NCBI GenBank assembly: GCA_028532985.1
Contig: JANCIK010000003.1
Location: 2,304,001-2,368,000, forward strand
Direction of reading: 5' to 3'
DNA from: Stropharia rugosoannulata
Lineage: Eukaryota > Basidiomycota > Agaricomycetes > Agaricales > Strophariaceae
DNA length: 64,000 nt
In this document: piece after piece, positions 23,572 through 36,140 of the stretch
Numbering within the stretch: the first letter of the stretch is position 1
Layout of the letters: every line of letters begins with the position of its first letter
Program-made: the position numbers and the translations under genes
Notes under the pieces: generated by a model
What the model saw: the letters and a program-made list of their open reading frames with translations, nothing else
The model's database searches: none
What the model was told of the DNA's origin: nothing

Positions 23572-24235
23572 ACTGGACCATCTCGTCATGAGGTACCATT
23601 TACTTCATTTTGACGTATACACGGCTGACTAACACCCAAGTAACATAACGTTCAGGATGCGTATATCTGACTAAGGATTCGGTGGTGCCTTGCATGCTGC
23701 TGAAGCAACACTTTTGGGCCGGGACCGAAAGCAAAAAGGGCAACCAATGACACGCACTCCACGTCTCTGCGTCAGGTATCAGATAAAATAGGATATCACC
23801 AAAATCCTTTCTGCTTTCAAATGCTGAAGTACTAAGATACGATTATTGATGGGGGACCACTGTGCCCTGTAGTAATTGGTTACAACTGCATGTCATTCTA
23901 GATAATAACCAGGCGGTGACAAGACACCTAGGGTTGCTAGACGTGGTCTTATGACCGTAAAATCGAGTACTTTATTGAATAGGTACTTTTATACGCGGTA
24001 GTTGGCATATGAAACAAGTTGCCTGTGGTGTTTTCCCAAACTTTCAACTGCAGGAATTCCCGAAGAAGTTCCGAAGGTTGAATCATTGATTACGTAGTCC
24101 GCTTTAATTGAACCGGCTGCTGCTGCTGCTTTGGAATTACATACACTACTTACTGTCTCCCGACTCTGGCCCTTTGGTCGAGCATTCTCATGAACCAAAT
24201 TACGCGAGCCTGATTTCAGAATTCATGTTAGCCTC
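23572..24235. other. Intergenic, nothing recognised
   Basis: About 660 bp between two plus-strand genes. A short GCT run (five units at about 24117-24131) is present. No supported gene. It holds the FAP7 3' end and the cyclin promoter. Confidence 0.4.
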
Positions 24236-25442
24236 ATGTCTTCTGCTCCTGTAAATGATGTGCCTCCTACCGAACCAAAACTCTCGTTATATGAAGCCAG
24301 TACCCAGTGCAGAAACTGGAGGTACTCCTTCGAGCGCTTAGCCCACATTCGTTACACTCTCAATGAAGCAGCGGTGGCTGTCATTCGAACAAAAATCGAA
24401 ACTGATGAGGTATTTCTCGTTTACTTCACATCCATTCAGAACTACTGTATAACTGCATCTTCAGCCAGGTTCTTCAACCAATGTCTCCTTCCTCACTCCT
24501 GATGAGGAGGTCCTGCTGGTCAAGCTGTATATAAGCAAAATTGGCCAGTTATGCGGATTCTTTCGCTTCCCCGAGGAGGTGGAGGCCACGGCCATAACCT
24601 ACCTGAAGCGGTTTTACTTGCAGAACACAGTGATGGACTGGCATCCGAAAAATGTTATGTGAGTTACAGTCATAATCATGTTTCTTATCGTTCTTATATT
24701 GTTCAAGGCTTACAACACTGTTTCTTGCCACGAAGACTACAAACAATCCTATATCACTCGAGGCATACACTTCTCACATACCCAAAACTACGGCAAACGA
24801 TGTACTTGAACTTGAATTCCTCGTCGCACAGAGCCTTGGCTTCGAATTTGCTGTGTGGCACGCGCATCGCGCGCTGTGGGGGATCTGGCTAGATATCCAG
24901 GTACTTTTATCTGCCTTTATTGGTGGCCATTAAAATATTGAGATATTTTAAAGAGTCTCCCCGACGCGAAACCACTCACCTCTGAGCTGTATGACAAGGC
25001 CCTAAACTATGTCCGCCAGTCCCGCTTGACCGATGTAGAGCTGATATATACGCCGTCGCAAATAGCGCTTGCTGCCTTTTTTCTGGTAGTTCCAGACGTG
25101 GCAGCTCAGTGGGTCGCGATGAAAAACTTTTCAGCATCGACGACCCTACCGGATGTTTTGGAGAAGATACAGGAACAGATTGCTCTTGGTCACCCACCTG
25201 ATGTGGAGTCTGTTAGGGAAGTAGACCGACGGTTGAAGTTGTGCAAGAATCCTGAAAAAGTCGTTGGCAGTAAGGCATACCTTGCGCGGAAAAAAGAGGA
25301 AGAGCGCATAGCAGAGGAGAAGCGAGCAAAGAAGGTTGAGATGCAGAAAGCCGCAGTAGATGCGGAGGAAGATCCGTTTGGGACAAAACTGACACCGAGA
25401 AGGGGTCTCGTCGACTACGATGATGACGATGACGATGATTAG
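24236..25442 (+). CDS. CCL1: Cyclin H, TFIIH kinase regulator
   Basis: Regulatory partner of the Kin28/CDK7 kinase in TFIIH, which phosphorylates the RNA polymerase II C-terminal domain. Exons 24236-24409, 24465-24658, 24708-24900 and 24954-25442 give 349 residues. The N-terminus carries SLYEASTQCRNWRYS, the MYSSQ-like entry helix of cyclin H. The first cyclin box follows: EEVLLVKLYISKIGQLCGFF, ATAITYLKRFYLQNTVMDWH, TTLFLATKTTNNPISL. The second begins VLELEFLVAQSLGFEFAVWH, with ALWGIWLDIQ, SRLTDVELIYTPSQIALAAF. A Lys/Glu-rich helix leads to an acidic tail of Asp (DYDDDDDDD). All intron phases agree. Confidence 0.93.
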
Positions 25443-25765
25443 GTGTATGGTAAAGCATATTATATTCATCGGCCTTTGCATTCGCATTGCTTTGCAGTTT
25501 TACATAGGTCCTGATCTCGTTTATCATATATAATCATCTCTCCAGTGAAGCAAAAGTGGTAAATGAATGTATTCCTGATTGAGCTATAGCTATGCATCTC
25601 CAAAGTAATGATGAAGTTTGAAGATATATATGATAGGAAAGGTAGATTTTGGCTACAAATTGACCTCTTCCAACCGTAAACGCGGTTCGAGAGGCTTCGA
25701 AAGAGCCGTACAAAAAACGAGAAGGGAAGCATTGGGCAAATCTAGTATATTGCTCATGATATATT
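25443..25765. other. Convergent 3' region
   Basis: AT-rich DNA between two converging genes. No supported gene. Confidence 0.4.
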
Positions 25766-26370
25766 TTAAAAACCTAACGGTTAATCAGTATATGCAGATA
25801 AGAAAGAATAGCAAGTACTCACAACAATCACAATCAAACGGACATAACGGTGTGTCTGATTGAAAGCTGCAGTACAATGTGAGAAAGAAGGGACGCACAG
25901 TAGCTCACCACCACCGTCGTCACCTATGCCGAGTTCGTCTTCCTTGTAGACCAACCAGCCCTCTTCCGTCTTGCGGCCTAGTAGACTAGTTAGCAAAGAC
26001 AGCAGAACAGAGCCCGCAAAGACTTACGGTCTGATGTTCCTCTGGAATCCTTGAAAGCGGCATCGGGATCAGCAACCTTTTTGGGCGATTGTTTAGAATC
26101 ATTGCCCTTATGACGCTTCGCAGGTCCTGCCAAAGTGTGAGAGGTATCCACGATGGTCTCTGGCGCCGGACGCTTTTTAGAGGACGAAGCGACAGGCGCA
26201 GCAGAGGAAGTGGTATCAGGGGTATCAGAGGCAGCTTTTGGCTGTTTCTTTTTCTTTTTCTTGCCCTTCTTCGCAGATGCAGCGGGCTCTGCGGAAGGGA
26301 CGACTTTACCAGAGGGAACCGCGGCCTTGCCCTTTGCTTTGCCTGCAAAGATGTCGTCGATTTCGGACAT
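25766..26370 (-). CDS. DUF1764-family small nuclear-type protein
   Basis: Starts MSEIDDIFAGKAKGK at 26370, the characteristic opening of the eukaryotic DUF1764 family, followed by a Lys/Ser/Ala-rich middle (KKGKKKKKKQPK, SSKKRPAPE, AKRHKG) that looks nuclear. After splicing it continues RKTEEGWLVYKEDELGIG, then GGDTPLCPFDCDCCF, the family's Cys-containing end. Four exons, about 150 residues. The last intron (GTGAGT...TTAG) leaves a final exon of only 8 nt (25766-25773) that supplies the last Cys, Phe and the stop. Without that intron the frame runs on to a non-family tail. The function is not known; the family is found across eukaryotes. Confidence 0.82.
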
Positions 26371-26704
26371 GGGTGCGCGCCGCAGAAAAAAAAAAGCGCG
26401 TGCCTATAAAGGGTCCGTCACATTTGATGTGACTAACTCCATTAGGATGGACAGTATGTCACGCTGTGCCACGCACGCGGTGGCCGTGGACGGCGTGCGG
26501 GGGATTCCTCGGGGCACGAGTAGGGCTTGCTGGGATGGCCAATGTATGCAGAAAGAGACGGAGGACGATGAGCAAAGGGGTGACGCCGCGAAAATGAGAA
26601 TTTGGGGCTGAGAAACGTCGTGTGTACTGTTGCTTGTATACTGTTTAAGATGGCTGTTGTTTGTTGAACTTACCAGCATCGTGGATAATCGATTTGAGAG
26701 CAGC
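26371..26704. promoter_or_regulatory. Divergent promoter (DUF1764 gene / SWI1)
   Basis: About 330 bp between divergent genes. Open frames here are continuations of antisense frames, not genes. An A-rich run lies right beside the DUF1764 start (about 26388-26396). Confidence 0.45.
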
Positions 26705-29700
26705 ATGGTGTAAGGATCCGCTCATTTTCCTATGTCGTCCTTTTTATTGATTTGGTTTGTCCAGACCGCAGAACGGGCACCAGCAGACGGGGCAGGGCCA
26801 GAATCTGGCGCAGAACCCGTTTCCGCCAGATGACTCCGTTTTCAACCTCCTCGACTCCCCACACGTCGCCAAGCAAATGGCCGCCCTTACTGCTGCTAAT
26901 CACGCAAGAATAGCCCAGAATGCCAGGATGACCTCTTCCTCCCATTCTTCAAGCGGAACAAGTTCGGGGTCATACCTCGGAACAATCAACTCACACAGCT
27001 TTCCTCCTAACAGTCATGACCTTCTGAGCTCCTCTACCAACGGACATGCGAATTTCGCATCCCCAGCTAATTACGGCCTTCCACAAACTCCAAATAACAC
27101 TAACAGCGCCTCTTTTATCGACTCCGCTATGGCCCACCCCAATTCCGCCCGCAACCAACCTCCAAACAACATGCAGCTAAAGCAGCGTCAATACGGCTTT
27201 TTGCAAAGCCTCCACAATGTTTTCGCCAAGCGTGGTACTCCTCTACCCCCCCAGCTTACGGGCTGCCCATCTCCAGGCTATGACCCAAGTACCTCGACAT
27301 GGAACATCATTGAACCCTCCAAAGAAGTGGGAGCTTTTGTGCTGGCTGGGAAGGACATTGATTTATTCAAACTGTGGGGTCTGGTTATATCGAATGGAGG
27401 CGCGGCGAATGTGAGTATATAGTTTGTCTTCTCTCCACTGAATACGTTTTAACTTTGTGAAGGTGACCTCTTCGAACGGATGGGCTTCTGTTGCTCAAAA
27501 CTTCAACTTGCCTGAAGAGTTCCCCTCTGGCATGCAAGCCAACAAGTCTTCATCGGTAGCACACATGCTTTCACAGTACTACATGGCTATTTTGCACCCT
27601 TTCGAAGAAGTATACAAGAAAAATATCATAGAGCAGCACAAGAAAGCACAGATGACCCAAAGAGCGGGAAGTATGTCTGCCCCACAATTTCCGAATTCCT
27701 CATCCTTGGGCCGTCCCGGGATGGCAAATATGCAGCCACCCGGAATGCGACAACCCGTGAACTCGAACGGTCCAATGCCGCAAGCTATACCATCCACCAA
27801 CGGACTCAATCCGTACCCCTTAATGCATAACCAAAGTCGGCCCAACACTTCGCAAAATCAACTTATCTCAGCGCCTGATTCTCACACTCCTATTGTACCT
27901 ACAGAAATGGACTCCCTTGCCCACACGGTGGATTCCAATCTTCTGGACCAAGATACTCAAGGGATCAAGCGGAAGTATGACCAAGAGAGTGGAGACATCA
28001 AGAGGGCAAGGCAAAAGACAGGTTTGTTTATTTAAAAGTTCTTCCTGAACATGTTTATAACACAAATGTTTTATAGAGCCTCCAGAAAATAGTTCGGTAA
28101 GTTACCTTCTTGTATTGCTGGAACTATGGGGCTAACTTTGTTACACTTAGATGTTGATGTCTGTAACCGATGATGTTTCAGCCTCTAATGCTCGCCAGGA
28201 ATCTCAACCCCCGTCCACCTTAACGGGACAATCGCATCCTGGTCCACAAGCGACACGGCGCAAGATTGAGTATGTGCCTTTGAAGCGCGAGCTCGAAAGT
28301 TACGGTGGACGTGATCTCAATGTTTTAGACCGTGAATGGCATGCAACAGTTCCACGACGCAATCTGAGGGAGATCGAGGACTGGGGGGTGGTCGACATCG
28401 AGTGCCTTTGCATGTCTCTTCGCTCTCGTCTCTCCATCGAACTCTCCTACGCATTGACCACGTTGACCGTATTGTCCACTATGCGGGGGTCAGCACCCGG
28501 TTCTGGTTTTCCTATATACAACTGTCAAGACTTATTTGATGACTTGCTGGACCTCATAGAAGATTATGCGTTTGGCGAAGCAGAACCTGATCCGGCTGCC
28601 GATTACTTGCAGAGTACTCCAACAATTTATACCAATCGGGAACTTGTTGCAATGGTTCAGGATATAAATGCCCATCCCTTCGCCCCGCTACAGACCTATC
28701 AAGGATCGAAAGACCCAAGCTTAGGACCCCAACAAAGACCTGCAAATTTTGTCATTGCCGCGATCAACATCATTCGCAATCTTACGACAGTTACCGACAA
28801 TTTGCATTTCTTCTCAGCCCATCCACGGCTTCTTGACTCGTTATTCCGGCTATGCTGCGCAGAAGACAGCGATGGAAAGCCTGCGCCCACGTCTAAAATT
28901 TTGTCAATTGCAGATCTTTTATATGTCCGGAGAGAAACTCTCAACATTTTGATGGGGATAACCACCCATATCAGTCTGTCACAGTATCCTTCCTCTCTGA
29001 AAACTCTTCGAATGACCCGGCGGTCTCTGGAATTGCTCGCGTCCTACCTCATCGATCCTTCTGAATCGTTACCCCCTCTCGCCACGATACAATGTGCAGG
29101 ACTACAACCAACCATAGGCCGTAGGCCCCCGGCTCTTGCAGATCTCGCCGTGGACGTATTGACTCGTTTTACCCTAGTGGATGCAAACCGTCAAATCATG
29201 ACAAAAGCTATACCTTCGTCAGTCATCCTTGAATTGGTTGAAAATCTGGTCCACCGGCTTCCAGTGGTTGATTTGGACTTCATGTTCTTGCAGAAGGACT
29301 ACTGGCTATATTACGTTCAGAAATTGGTGCATAGCATCTACTCTTTAATTTTCCTCGCGCCCTTTGAAGTAAAACAGAAAATCAGAGACAACAGACGCCT
29401 CGGATTCAAGCAGATTATGTTCCGGCTGGCTCAGCATTTTCTGATGGTCCCAGCAGCGCAGGATATCCGTCCATATATCGTGATGTCATCTCGACGAGCA
29501 ATAGAAGCGATCAAGCTCCTCGACGGTGCAGAAGACTCTACGGACACATCAGAATCAACGGCACCGGTTCTGGCGTTTGGTATGGGCTTCTCTGACGGAG
29601 GCGATGCCAATAAGGAGAGGGGAAATGGCATGCTTGGCGGAAGTCGAGCACTCGCATGGGACGTGCTTTCAATGCGCGACGTGATCACCGATGAAGTATT

Positions 29701-29740
29701 CTTCAACGAATTGGACAGCCTTGTGCGGGTTGAATGCTGA
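26705..29740 (+). CDS. SWI1: SWI/SNF chromatin-remodelling subunit SWI1 (ARID protein)
   Basis: DNA-binding subunit of the SWI/SNF complex in the nucleus. Exons 26705-26709, 26765-27410, 27463-28021, 28077-28096 and 28151-29740 give about 939 residues. After an Asn/Ser/Pro-rich N-terminus comes the ARID: YGFLQSLHNVFAKRGTPLPP, DIDLFKLWGLVISNGGA, SSNGWASVAQNFNLPEEFPS and VAHMLSQYYMAILHPFEEVY. A Pro/Ser/Asn linker follows, then a large helical domain from RKIEYVPLKRELESYGGRDL to the end (for example RPANFVIAAINIIRNLTTV, RRETLNILMGITTHISLSQY), as in fungal Swi1. The start is inferred: the first long exon opens at an acceptor (CCAG, 26764), and ATG-GT at 26705-26709 before GTAAGG restores the frame, giving a 5-nt first exon. 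A different upstream start is possible. A 20-nt exon (28077-28096) codes EPPENSS. Confidence 0.88.
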
Positions 29741-30208
29741 CTTTTTCGCTGTTCTGTATATGGACTGGATCTTCGACCGTGTATACTAATATTTTTATAT
29801 GATTGTTGCATGTCTTGCATGTTTTGTAGTTTCTGCAAATAAACTATTTGTTGGCTGGACTTCAACGCCTTGAACGAGGCCCTTTTGTTGTTTATTTTGT
29901 TTCTGTTTTTTTTTTCTGGTTAGATAACGTTTGCGATTAAGGGATGTATACTTTGTAACGCGAGTGAAAGCCAGATCAGTATTTGTAACTTGGGTGGACG
30001 GTTGGATTTGTTGCTTTCAATGGTCAAGCGGAGTAGGACATAAGCACTTGATGGCAGGCCGGTATGACACATTGTGAAATGGTTACGTCATTCCATTTAT
30101 CTCTTCAACCTGTTACCCACCTGCCGCATTCACCTTTTCCACAATATCTAATTCTCTCTGCATTAATTCTCTGCGTTAATCAAAGATATCGACGCCTTAT
30201 TATCACAT
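29741..30208. other. Intergenic, nothing recognised
   Basis: SWI1 3' flank and the promoter of the promethin-like gene. It has a T-rich run at about 29905-29920. No supported gene. Confidence 0.4.
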
Positions 30209-31101
30209 ATGGGCAGGTCTGATGACGATTCACCTTCTATGGAGATCGGAGGAGAAAACGATATCCTGAAACATTTCGACAAGAGCATGGATTCTGTGAA
30301 GGACTGTTTCAAGCGGTATTTGTGGAATATATTCTCGACACACTAGATGTTAGCCTCACCTCCTCCTAGGTATGAACAGGACTATATCCGGCCTTTACTG
30401 AAGAAGAGTTACGCTTACGCACAACTACGCCCATTGTCAGCGGTGTGTCCTGAGTCGTCTCAAAGCTGATTCGGGTTTAAGATTCTGTGGATCAACAGGT
30501 ATTCCTCGGGTTCTTTGTGACATTGAGTGCATTCCCTGTGTTGCTATTCCTGTATGTCTTGCGTCTGTCGCATACCGTTAGGGCTCCAAATTGAAAAGTA
30601 CGTAGCTCCACGTCGCTGGCCACCATCACCATCTTCACTACCATAGCACTGGGAATTGCCCTCGTTGCCGCTTCTACCATTATATTGGCACTATGTGAGT
30701 AATATCTCAACCTACGCGCAATGAAGTTCACTCACAAGTACCTCTCAGTAATTGTCTTATCTGTCGTTCTTGTTGCAATCTTTTTCGCCGCCCTGTTCCT
30801 CGCCTTCGCAACTCTTTCGACGTATTTCCTCATACACTTTGTAATGCTCGTTAGGAAGGATGGTCCATGGGCAGCCCTTTCATGGACGACTCAAACAGTA
30901 ACAAAGCTGCTGATGAGGGTACAAAAGCAAAGCGAGGAGCAGCTTGCGCCTATCGGCCGTCGTTCAACTGATGTTAAGCCGTTATATCAGCCCGAGCATC
31001 AGAAGCCAAGTACAAGTGAGCCTATCGCTCTAGCTCAAAACGAGGTCAAGATTGAAGGTGAAGACTTCAGCGACTACGCGGTCAAGGAGCAAGGAGAGTA
31101 A
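30209..31101 (+). CDS. Small multi-span membrane protein, promethin/LDAF1-like
   Basis: Exons 30209-30315, 30370-30442, 30499-30551, 30606-30694 and 30749-31101 give 224 residues. A soluble N-terminus (MGRSDDDSPSMEIGGEND, KHFDKSMDSVKDCFKRYEQD) leads to SYAYAQLRPLSAVFLGFFVT, then tightly packed hydrophobic segments: LSAFPVLLFL, TITIFTTIALGIALVAA, LLIVLSVVLVAIFFAALFLA and ATLSTYFLIHFVML. A cytosolic, charged C-terminus follows. Back-to-back hairpins in a 200-odd residue protein fit the promethin family (human LDAF1, yeast Ldo proteins), which works with seipin at lipid-droplet assembly sites. I infer this from topology and length; sequence identity is weak by eye. It could be another hairpin ER protein. 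The intron phases leave one continuous protein. Confidence 0.55.
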
Positions 31102-31537
31102 ATGGCCCTTCAAGACGGCACGAAGTATATTTGCTCCCGTGGCTTCTTGACTGCTGTTAACAAGCTATTATTACTATAATTCTTAGATTAAAAGTATGTT
31201 TTTATTGCCTGACAATGCCAGCTTTCCAAAAATTTGCAACCTCGATTTGCCTCGATTTGACGGTCTTTGACCTGAATAATCTTATTTATGTGGCCAATTG
31301 GTTGCCAATGGATGTTAATCGGGTCTTTGGGATACTTACTTGTAACTAGATGACGGGTCTCGACGATTTATTCAACGTTTACGACTTTACATGCAACATT
31401 GCTAATTTGCGATCGCGTTCAAATCGCGTAGAACCGCGTTTTGGAGTCCGTCACCTGACCTTCCCGGGCCGGTCCACACCTACTTTTTTTCTTCAACTTG
31501 CAGCCACACTGCTTTACATATACTCTTCAGTTCCAGA
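31102..31537. other. Intergenic, NIP7 promoter
   Basis: Contains a tandem 10-mer (CCTCGATTTG twice, 31240-31259) and a CCAATTGG palindrome near 31294, a CCAAT-type element on both strands. No gene supported. Confidence 0.4.
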
Positions 31538-32358
31538 ATGCGCCCTCTGACAGAAGAAGAGTCGAAGGCTGTTTTTACAAAACTTGCAAACTATATTGTT
31601 CGTAATCTCACCCGGCTGGAACGTCGGACCGTCTGAACAAATATATCTCTTCCAGGGCAAGAATTTGGTTCACCTCATTGACCGCTCCGATGAACCATAC
31701 TGCTTCAGGCTGCATAAGGATCGTGTATTCTACGTATCAGAGGCTTCGATGCGTTTAGGGATATCCATTGCTAGACTGAACCTCATCAGTCTTGGAACAT
31801 GCTTTGGCAAATTCAGCAAAAGTGGAAAATTCAAATTGCACATTACTGCCCTTGATTATATTGCACAGTACGCGAAATACAAGGTCCAGTTCTTGCTCTC
31901 TGCTTTCTTCTATCATACTCATCTCATGTTATAGATTTGGATTAAACCTAACGGAGAGATGCCCTTCCTTTACGGAAATCATGTAGTGAAGGCACATCTA
32001 GGGAGGATTACCGAGGACACGCCGGAGCACCAGGGAGTGGTTGTTTTCAGCATGAATGACGTTCCACTAGTATGTGTGCTTTCTCCAATGAAAAATCTCT
32101 CGCTCGAACTCTTACTTTCACTTTCAGGGGTTTGGCGTTACTTCCCGGTCTACAGTAGACACCCGAAAACTGGATCCTACTGCGATCATTGTTTTCCACC
32201 AAGCGTACGTTAATCTTGTCGTTGCTGCTGTTTTCTCCATTAAATGTTGACGCCTGAATAGTGATGTTGGTGAATACCTGCGCGATGAGGTAAAGCTTCA
32301 CAGTTTTTCTTACTTTTGTGGTCCTAACCCTATACATGAATAGGATACTCTGTTCTAG
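31538..32358 (+). CDS. NIP7: 60S ribosome biogenesis factor NIP7
   Basis: A two-domain RNA-binding protein of pre-60S particles, needed for 27S pre-rRNA processing in the nucleolus. Exons 31538-31597, 31656-31883, 31935-32069, 32128-32204, 32262-32289 and 32344-32358 give 180 residues, matching the usual 180. It opens [20 protein letters not shown] and continues [58 protein letters not shown]. The C-terminal PUA domain starts [20 protein letters not shown] and includes [40 protein letters not shown]. The final exon is 15 nt and codes DTLF. The length, phase and residues agree with the family throughout. Confidence 0.95.
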
Positions 32359-32580
32359 AAGTTCTTATTTATACAAATAATGGGGCATATGGTGATGACG
32401 GTGGCCTGGTTTAATAACATTGTAAATATAGCATTCGTATTGCGGTCTGAAGTGCTCGACTGTGGTAGACTACAGATTATGCCTTGTGCTGGCCGCACGC
32501 CATAGCTGTTGTAGCTTTAGTTACCATTTTTGGAAATTATGATGCATTGACTGTCGCGTGGAAGTCTTTCAGCGTACGTT

Positions 32581-35500
32581 ATGTCTACCTCCACTACTCG
32601 CCCATGGCTTTCTTTCAGCGACGACGAACTCACATCTGAAATCATAAATTCAGAATTAGCACCCATACAGGATGATCTTTGGGTGGTTACCGCATGTGTC
32701 GACCGCATTCTAAACGATAACACCGTCCAGCACTGTCTTTTGTCTCTTGGTCTATCCCGAACAGAACGTTACGTTCAACAATGTACCGACATAGTTGCTC
32801 TTGCTTCAAAGCCCGACTCGGACCTACTAGTTTCTCACTTCCAGAATACCCCTACCGATGCGCTCTTCTGCCATTTGCGCGTCGTCCTCCTGCGTCGGTT
32901 GGACCGCCTTAACACGTATATTGAGATGGAGAAAGTATTTCCGAAGGATATCGAGGTAGAAGTAGAGGAAGACAATGAAGAATGGGAGGACGATCCATGG
33001 GGAGATGGTGGGGCTACTTCGAAGCCCGCTCCTCGAGCCAAATCCACGACCTACCCACCAATAATCACCCTTTCCGACTTCCTTGCAAATGATCTATTAT
33101 GGTCTGCTTGCCAATTAGCAACCTTGGAAGCCTTCAACGCTCTTCACATCCTGCAAGATAAACATAGCGCAGAGTTATGGCAGGCCCGCTTCAAGATTTA
33201 CAATTGCATCCCGGAACACATCCATCCTACGCAATATCCCACTTTATTTCCTACCTTAGACCTCAAGTCAAATGTTGAATTAATCAATCCTCCTACGCCA
33301 TGGAGAACTAGCTTGGATTTCTCCGAACTGTCGAGCACCCGTCAAGCTTTGCAGAGCTCTGCCGTCGAGCTACCCGTAATTCCTGATTCTAACAAGGCGC
33401 TGGAGTACGCTCCTAACGAAGGGCCACTGTCAGCCGAGGGACTTTCCAATTGGTACAAAGAGCGTGCAGAGTATGTCATTTCATCAACAGGGATGATTGA
33501 CGTCGCCTTAGCACTAGTGCAGCACGCAGCATCGCAGGGCATACCTTCATTAGATGAACTGGGAGAGGATATGAGTCTATTGTCGAAGCTTGTATACGAA
33601 GCGCCTCAAGGAGATGATGTGAAAGATGACTGGACCCTTGAACTCTGGTATTCAATGGACCCACCTAGTGTTGTCCGTGCTTACCTTACTCATGCCTCTC
33701 CGGACACTTTGGCCCGATGCATTTCTCATCTGGTTATGCCATATCTCTATGTATTAGAAGCAAAAGCAGAGCGCGCCCAGAAACCAGAACCCGACCTCCC
33801 TACACGGTTATTATACGACTACATTCTAACCACTAGCCTTGGTAATGTGGCTGCCATTTTCGACGCTTCCAAGCCTACCTTGCCTAGGACTCAACGGATT
33901 GTCAAAAGCGATGAGGATATGATGCGGTTATCTCTCTCGTGTCTATACAGCAGCAACGCTCTCGATCAATGGCCTACAATGAGCAGCATATTTGAATGCC
34001 TGCCCGTGTGGGATATCCCCCAAAATGACGATGATGATTCAGGCGAAGCAGCTGATACTACTATCACTTCTCTAGGTACCTTTGTTGCACCTAGCACTAA
34101 TAAGCCGCAATGCACAGCTCGGGACCTAATGCTATTTCTGCAACCACTCTCTCTGCCTTCTTTGTCTCGGTTGCTGGACATTCTTGATGTTCATCTTGAG
34201 TCAGGTGAAATATTATCGCGGTGGGGTGTCCCTGCGCCCTTGCGGTGGTTCCTTCAAAGTAGGGACAACATCAAGGAGCAGCGTTCATGGGCCAATAGAC
34301 TGGCTCGTCGCGCAGGAGGGCAAGACGACAAACTCAACGGAATCGATGATTGGGAGTGGCTTTTGACAGACATGTTGAAGATAACAGGGAATGAGGATTC
34401 ACATTCGCGGAGCGCATTTTCTTTACTGTCAACAGAGGAAGTGAGCAGTATTTTTCTCAGTGGATTGCTGAGCACTGGGAGTACGTCCTTTCTACCATCA
34501 TTTACTATAGTTAATATTTACTTCTTGAAACAGATTTCGAGATTGCAAAGTCGATGCTTTACGGTTCCCATCATAAACTCGACCTCAGAGCTGAGACAGT
34601 GGAAGAAGTGTGTATGTCATTATCCCGTGAATTCTATGACAATGCTAGCTCTGGCAACTACACGACTGGGGACATGAAGCTCGCATATGAATGGTACGTA
34701 GCGTAACTCCATCAAACAAGCAGTACTTACTGAAATATGGTTAGCTTGAACGTTGCGCGTCCATCTGAGAAGGTTACACAAGAAAAAGAATTCATTGAAG
34801 CGACTTCACGAATCAGCTCTTTCAATGTTTCTTCGGGAACAGGCATTCCCATAGCACCAATTGAAATCCGGCTGACGAAAGACAAACTTTCCCTCGTGTC
34901 GCGTGTGCTGTCTAGCACAAATGATGCGTACAAGCATACACAAGTGATTCTAGACCTCGGCAACAAGCTTGGCTACAAGAATGACACGGTTGCCAAAGTT
35001 AAAATCCTTGCTATGCTTGCAGACACCGCGCTGCAAGCCGAGGACTTCACACGCGCTTATGAGAACTGCGAACATATGGTACAAATCGTGTCTATGCTAC
35101 GGAATACCCGGCCTTCCGATCTTGATGACGCGAAAGCAGAACAGGCAGCGGAGGTATGCTGGATTGCTTGCTTCCAGCTTGGTCGCCAGACCGAGTTCTA
35201 CGACCTTCCAAAGAAGCTTGCACTGCTCGGGAGTGCCATTGAATTTTGTCCTGCGGATAAAATACATGACGTACTCACGGCGTGGCGCCGTGTACAGGAG
35301 GACAACATAGCGCAATGCGAGGCTAAGCTTGCAAATAAGAGGACTTTTGCTGACCACGTGGCATCTGGACAGCATGATCAGAAAGCCGCAAACATTGGGC
35401 AGCTCAGTAATAACGTTGCATCCTCCCTGCGGGCAAAATTACATGACTTCCATGTACTTTCTCCACCGCTGTTGAGCACGCCTGACGCAGCCGCACTCGC

Positions 35501-35678
35501 AACGCGCACGTTCAAAAGCGTCGCTGCTAACTTTCCATTCGGTGGGGCACGGTCACACGCGTCAGACATGGACGAGCGTTCGTCGACACGCAGTGATAAT
35601 CACGATGTATCAAGCCAAGCATCACGCGTACTTTCGAAGGGAATTGGATGGTTGATTGGTGCAGATGACGAGTTGTAG
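32581..35678 (+). CDS. SEC39: SEC39-domain protein of the Dsl1 tethering complex
   Basis: ER-membrane tether subunit for Golgi-to-ER COPI vesicles (the Dsl1 complex; NAG in the animal NRZ complex). Exons 32581-34480, 34534-34693 and 34745-35678 give about 997 residues, an all-helical protein without membrane segments. Recognisable Sec39 pieces are ELWYSMDPPSVVRAYLTHAS, TRLLYDYILTTSLGNVAAIF, DFEIAKSMLYGSHHKLDLRA, VCMSLSREFYDNASSGNYTT, MKLAYECLNV and RPSEKVTQEKEFIEATSRIS. An acidic patch (EVEVEEDNEEWEDDPWGD) lies near residue 130, as in other fungal members. Ala/Ser-rich C-terminal residues may be disordered. The intron joins keep phase. The middle part of the protein from residue 1 to 150 is less conserved and was not matched. 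Confidence 0.85.
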
Positions 35679-36140
35679 TTTATTGCATTTATGTTTTTAC
35701 ACATTAAGGAGGTTATTGTAATCCAGATATTGAATGGAAATCTGAGATGGCATTGCGGATAGGCGTCAAAAAGGAATGGAAGGGAACCCTGCGGTTCAAA
35801 GCGGCAGTGCGAATAGTGGGATATGTCATACAAAACGAAGATTATTGAAAGGCGCTAGAATGGGGTGTTGATGAGGCGCGGGGTATGTACGCGATAATAG
35901 AAATCTACAACAATGTTGGAAAGGATTGATAAATACGCCAGTTAGATACTAATAGGGGACATAACGAAATAGTCATAAGTAAGAAGGAAAGGGATATACA
36001 TGCCTAAGGCGAATAGAAGTAATACAAATAAAGTGATCTTAGAGTAGCGGCAAGTGTACATTCTTTCTGTCTACGGCAAGGGCGGAGAAGGGATATATAG
36101 TGCCGCAGAGAAGAATTCACAGTTGCAGAAGAAGATAGAA
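35679..36140. other. Convergent 3' region
   Basis: About 460 AT-rich bases between converging genes. No supported gene. Confidence 0.4.
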
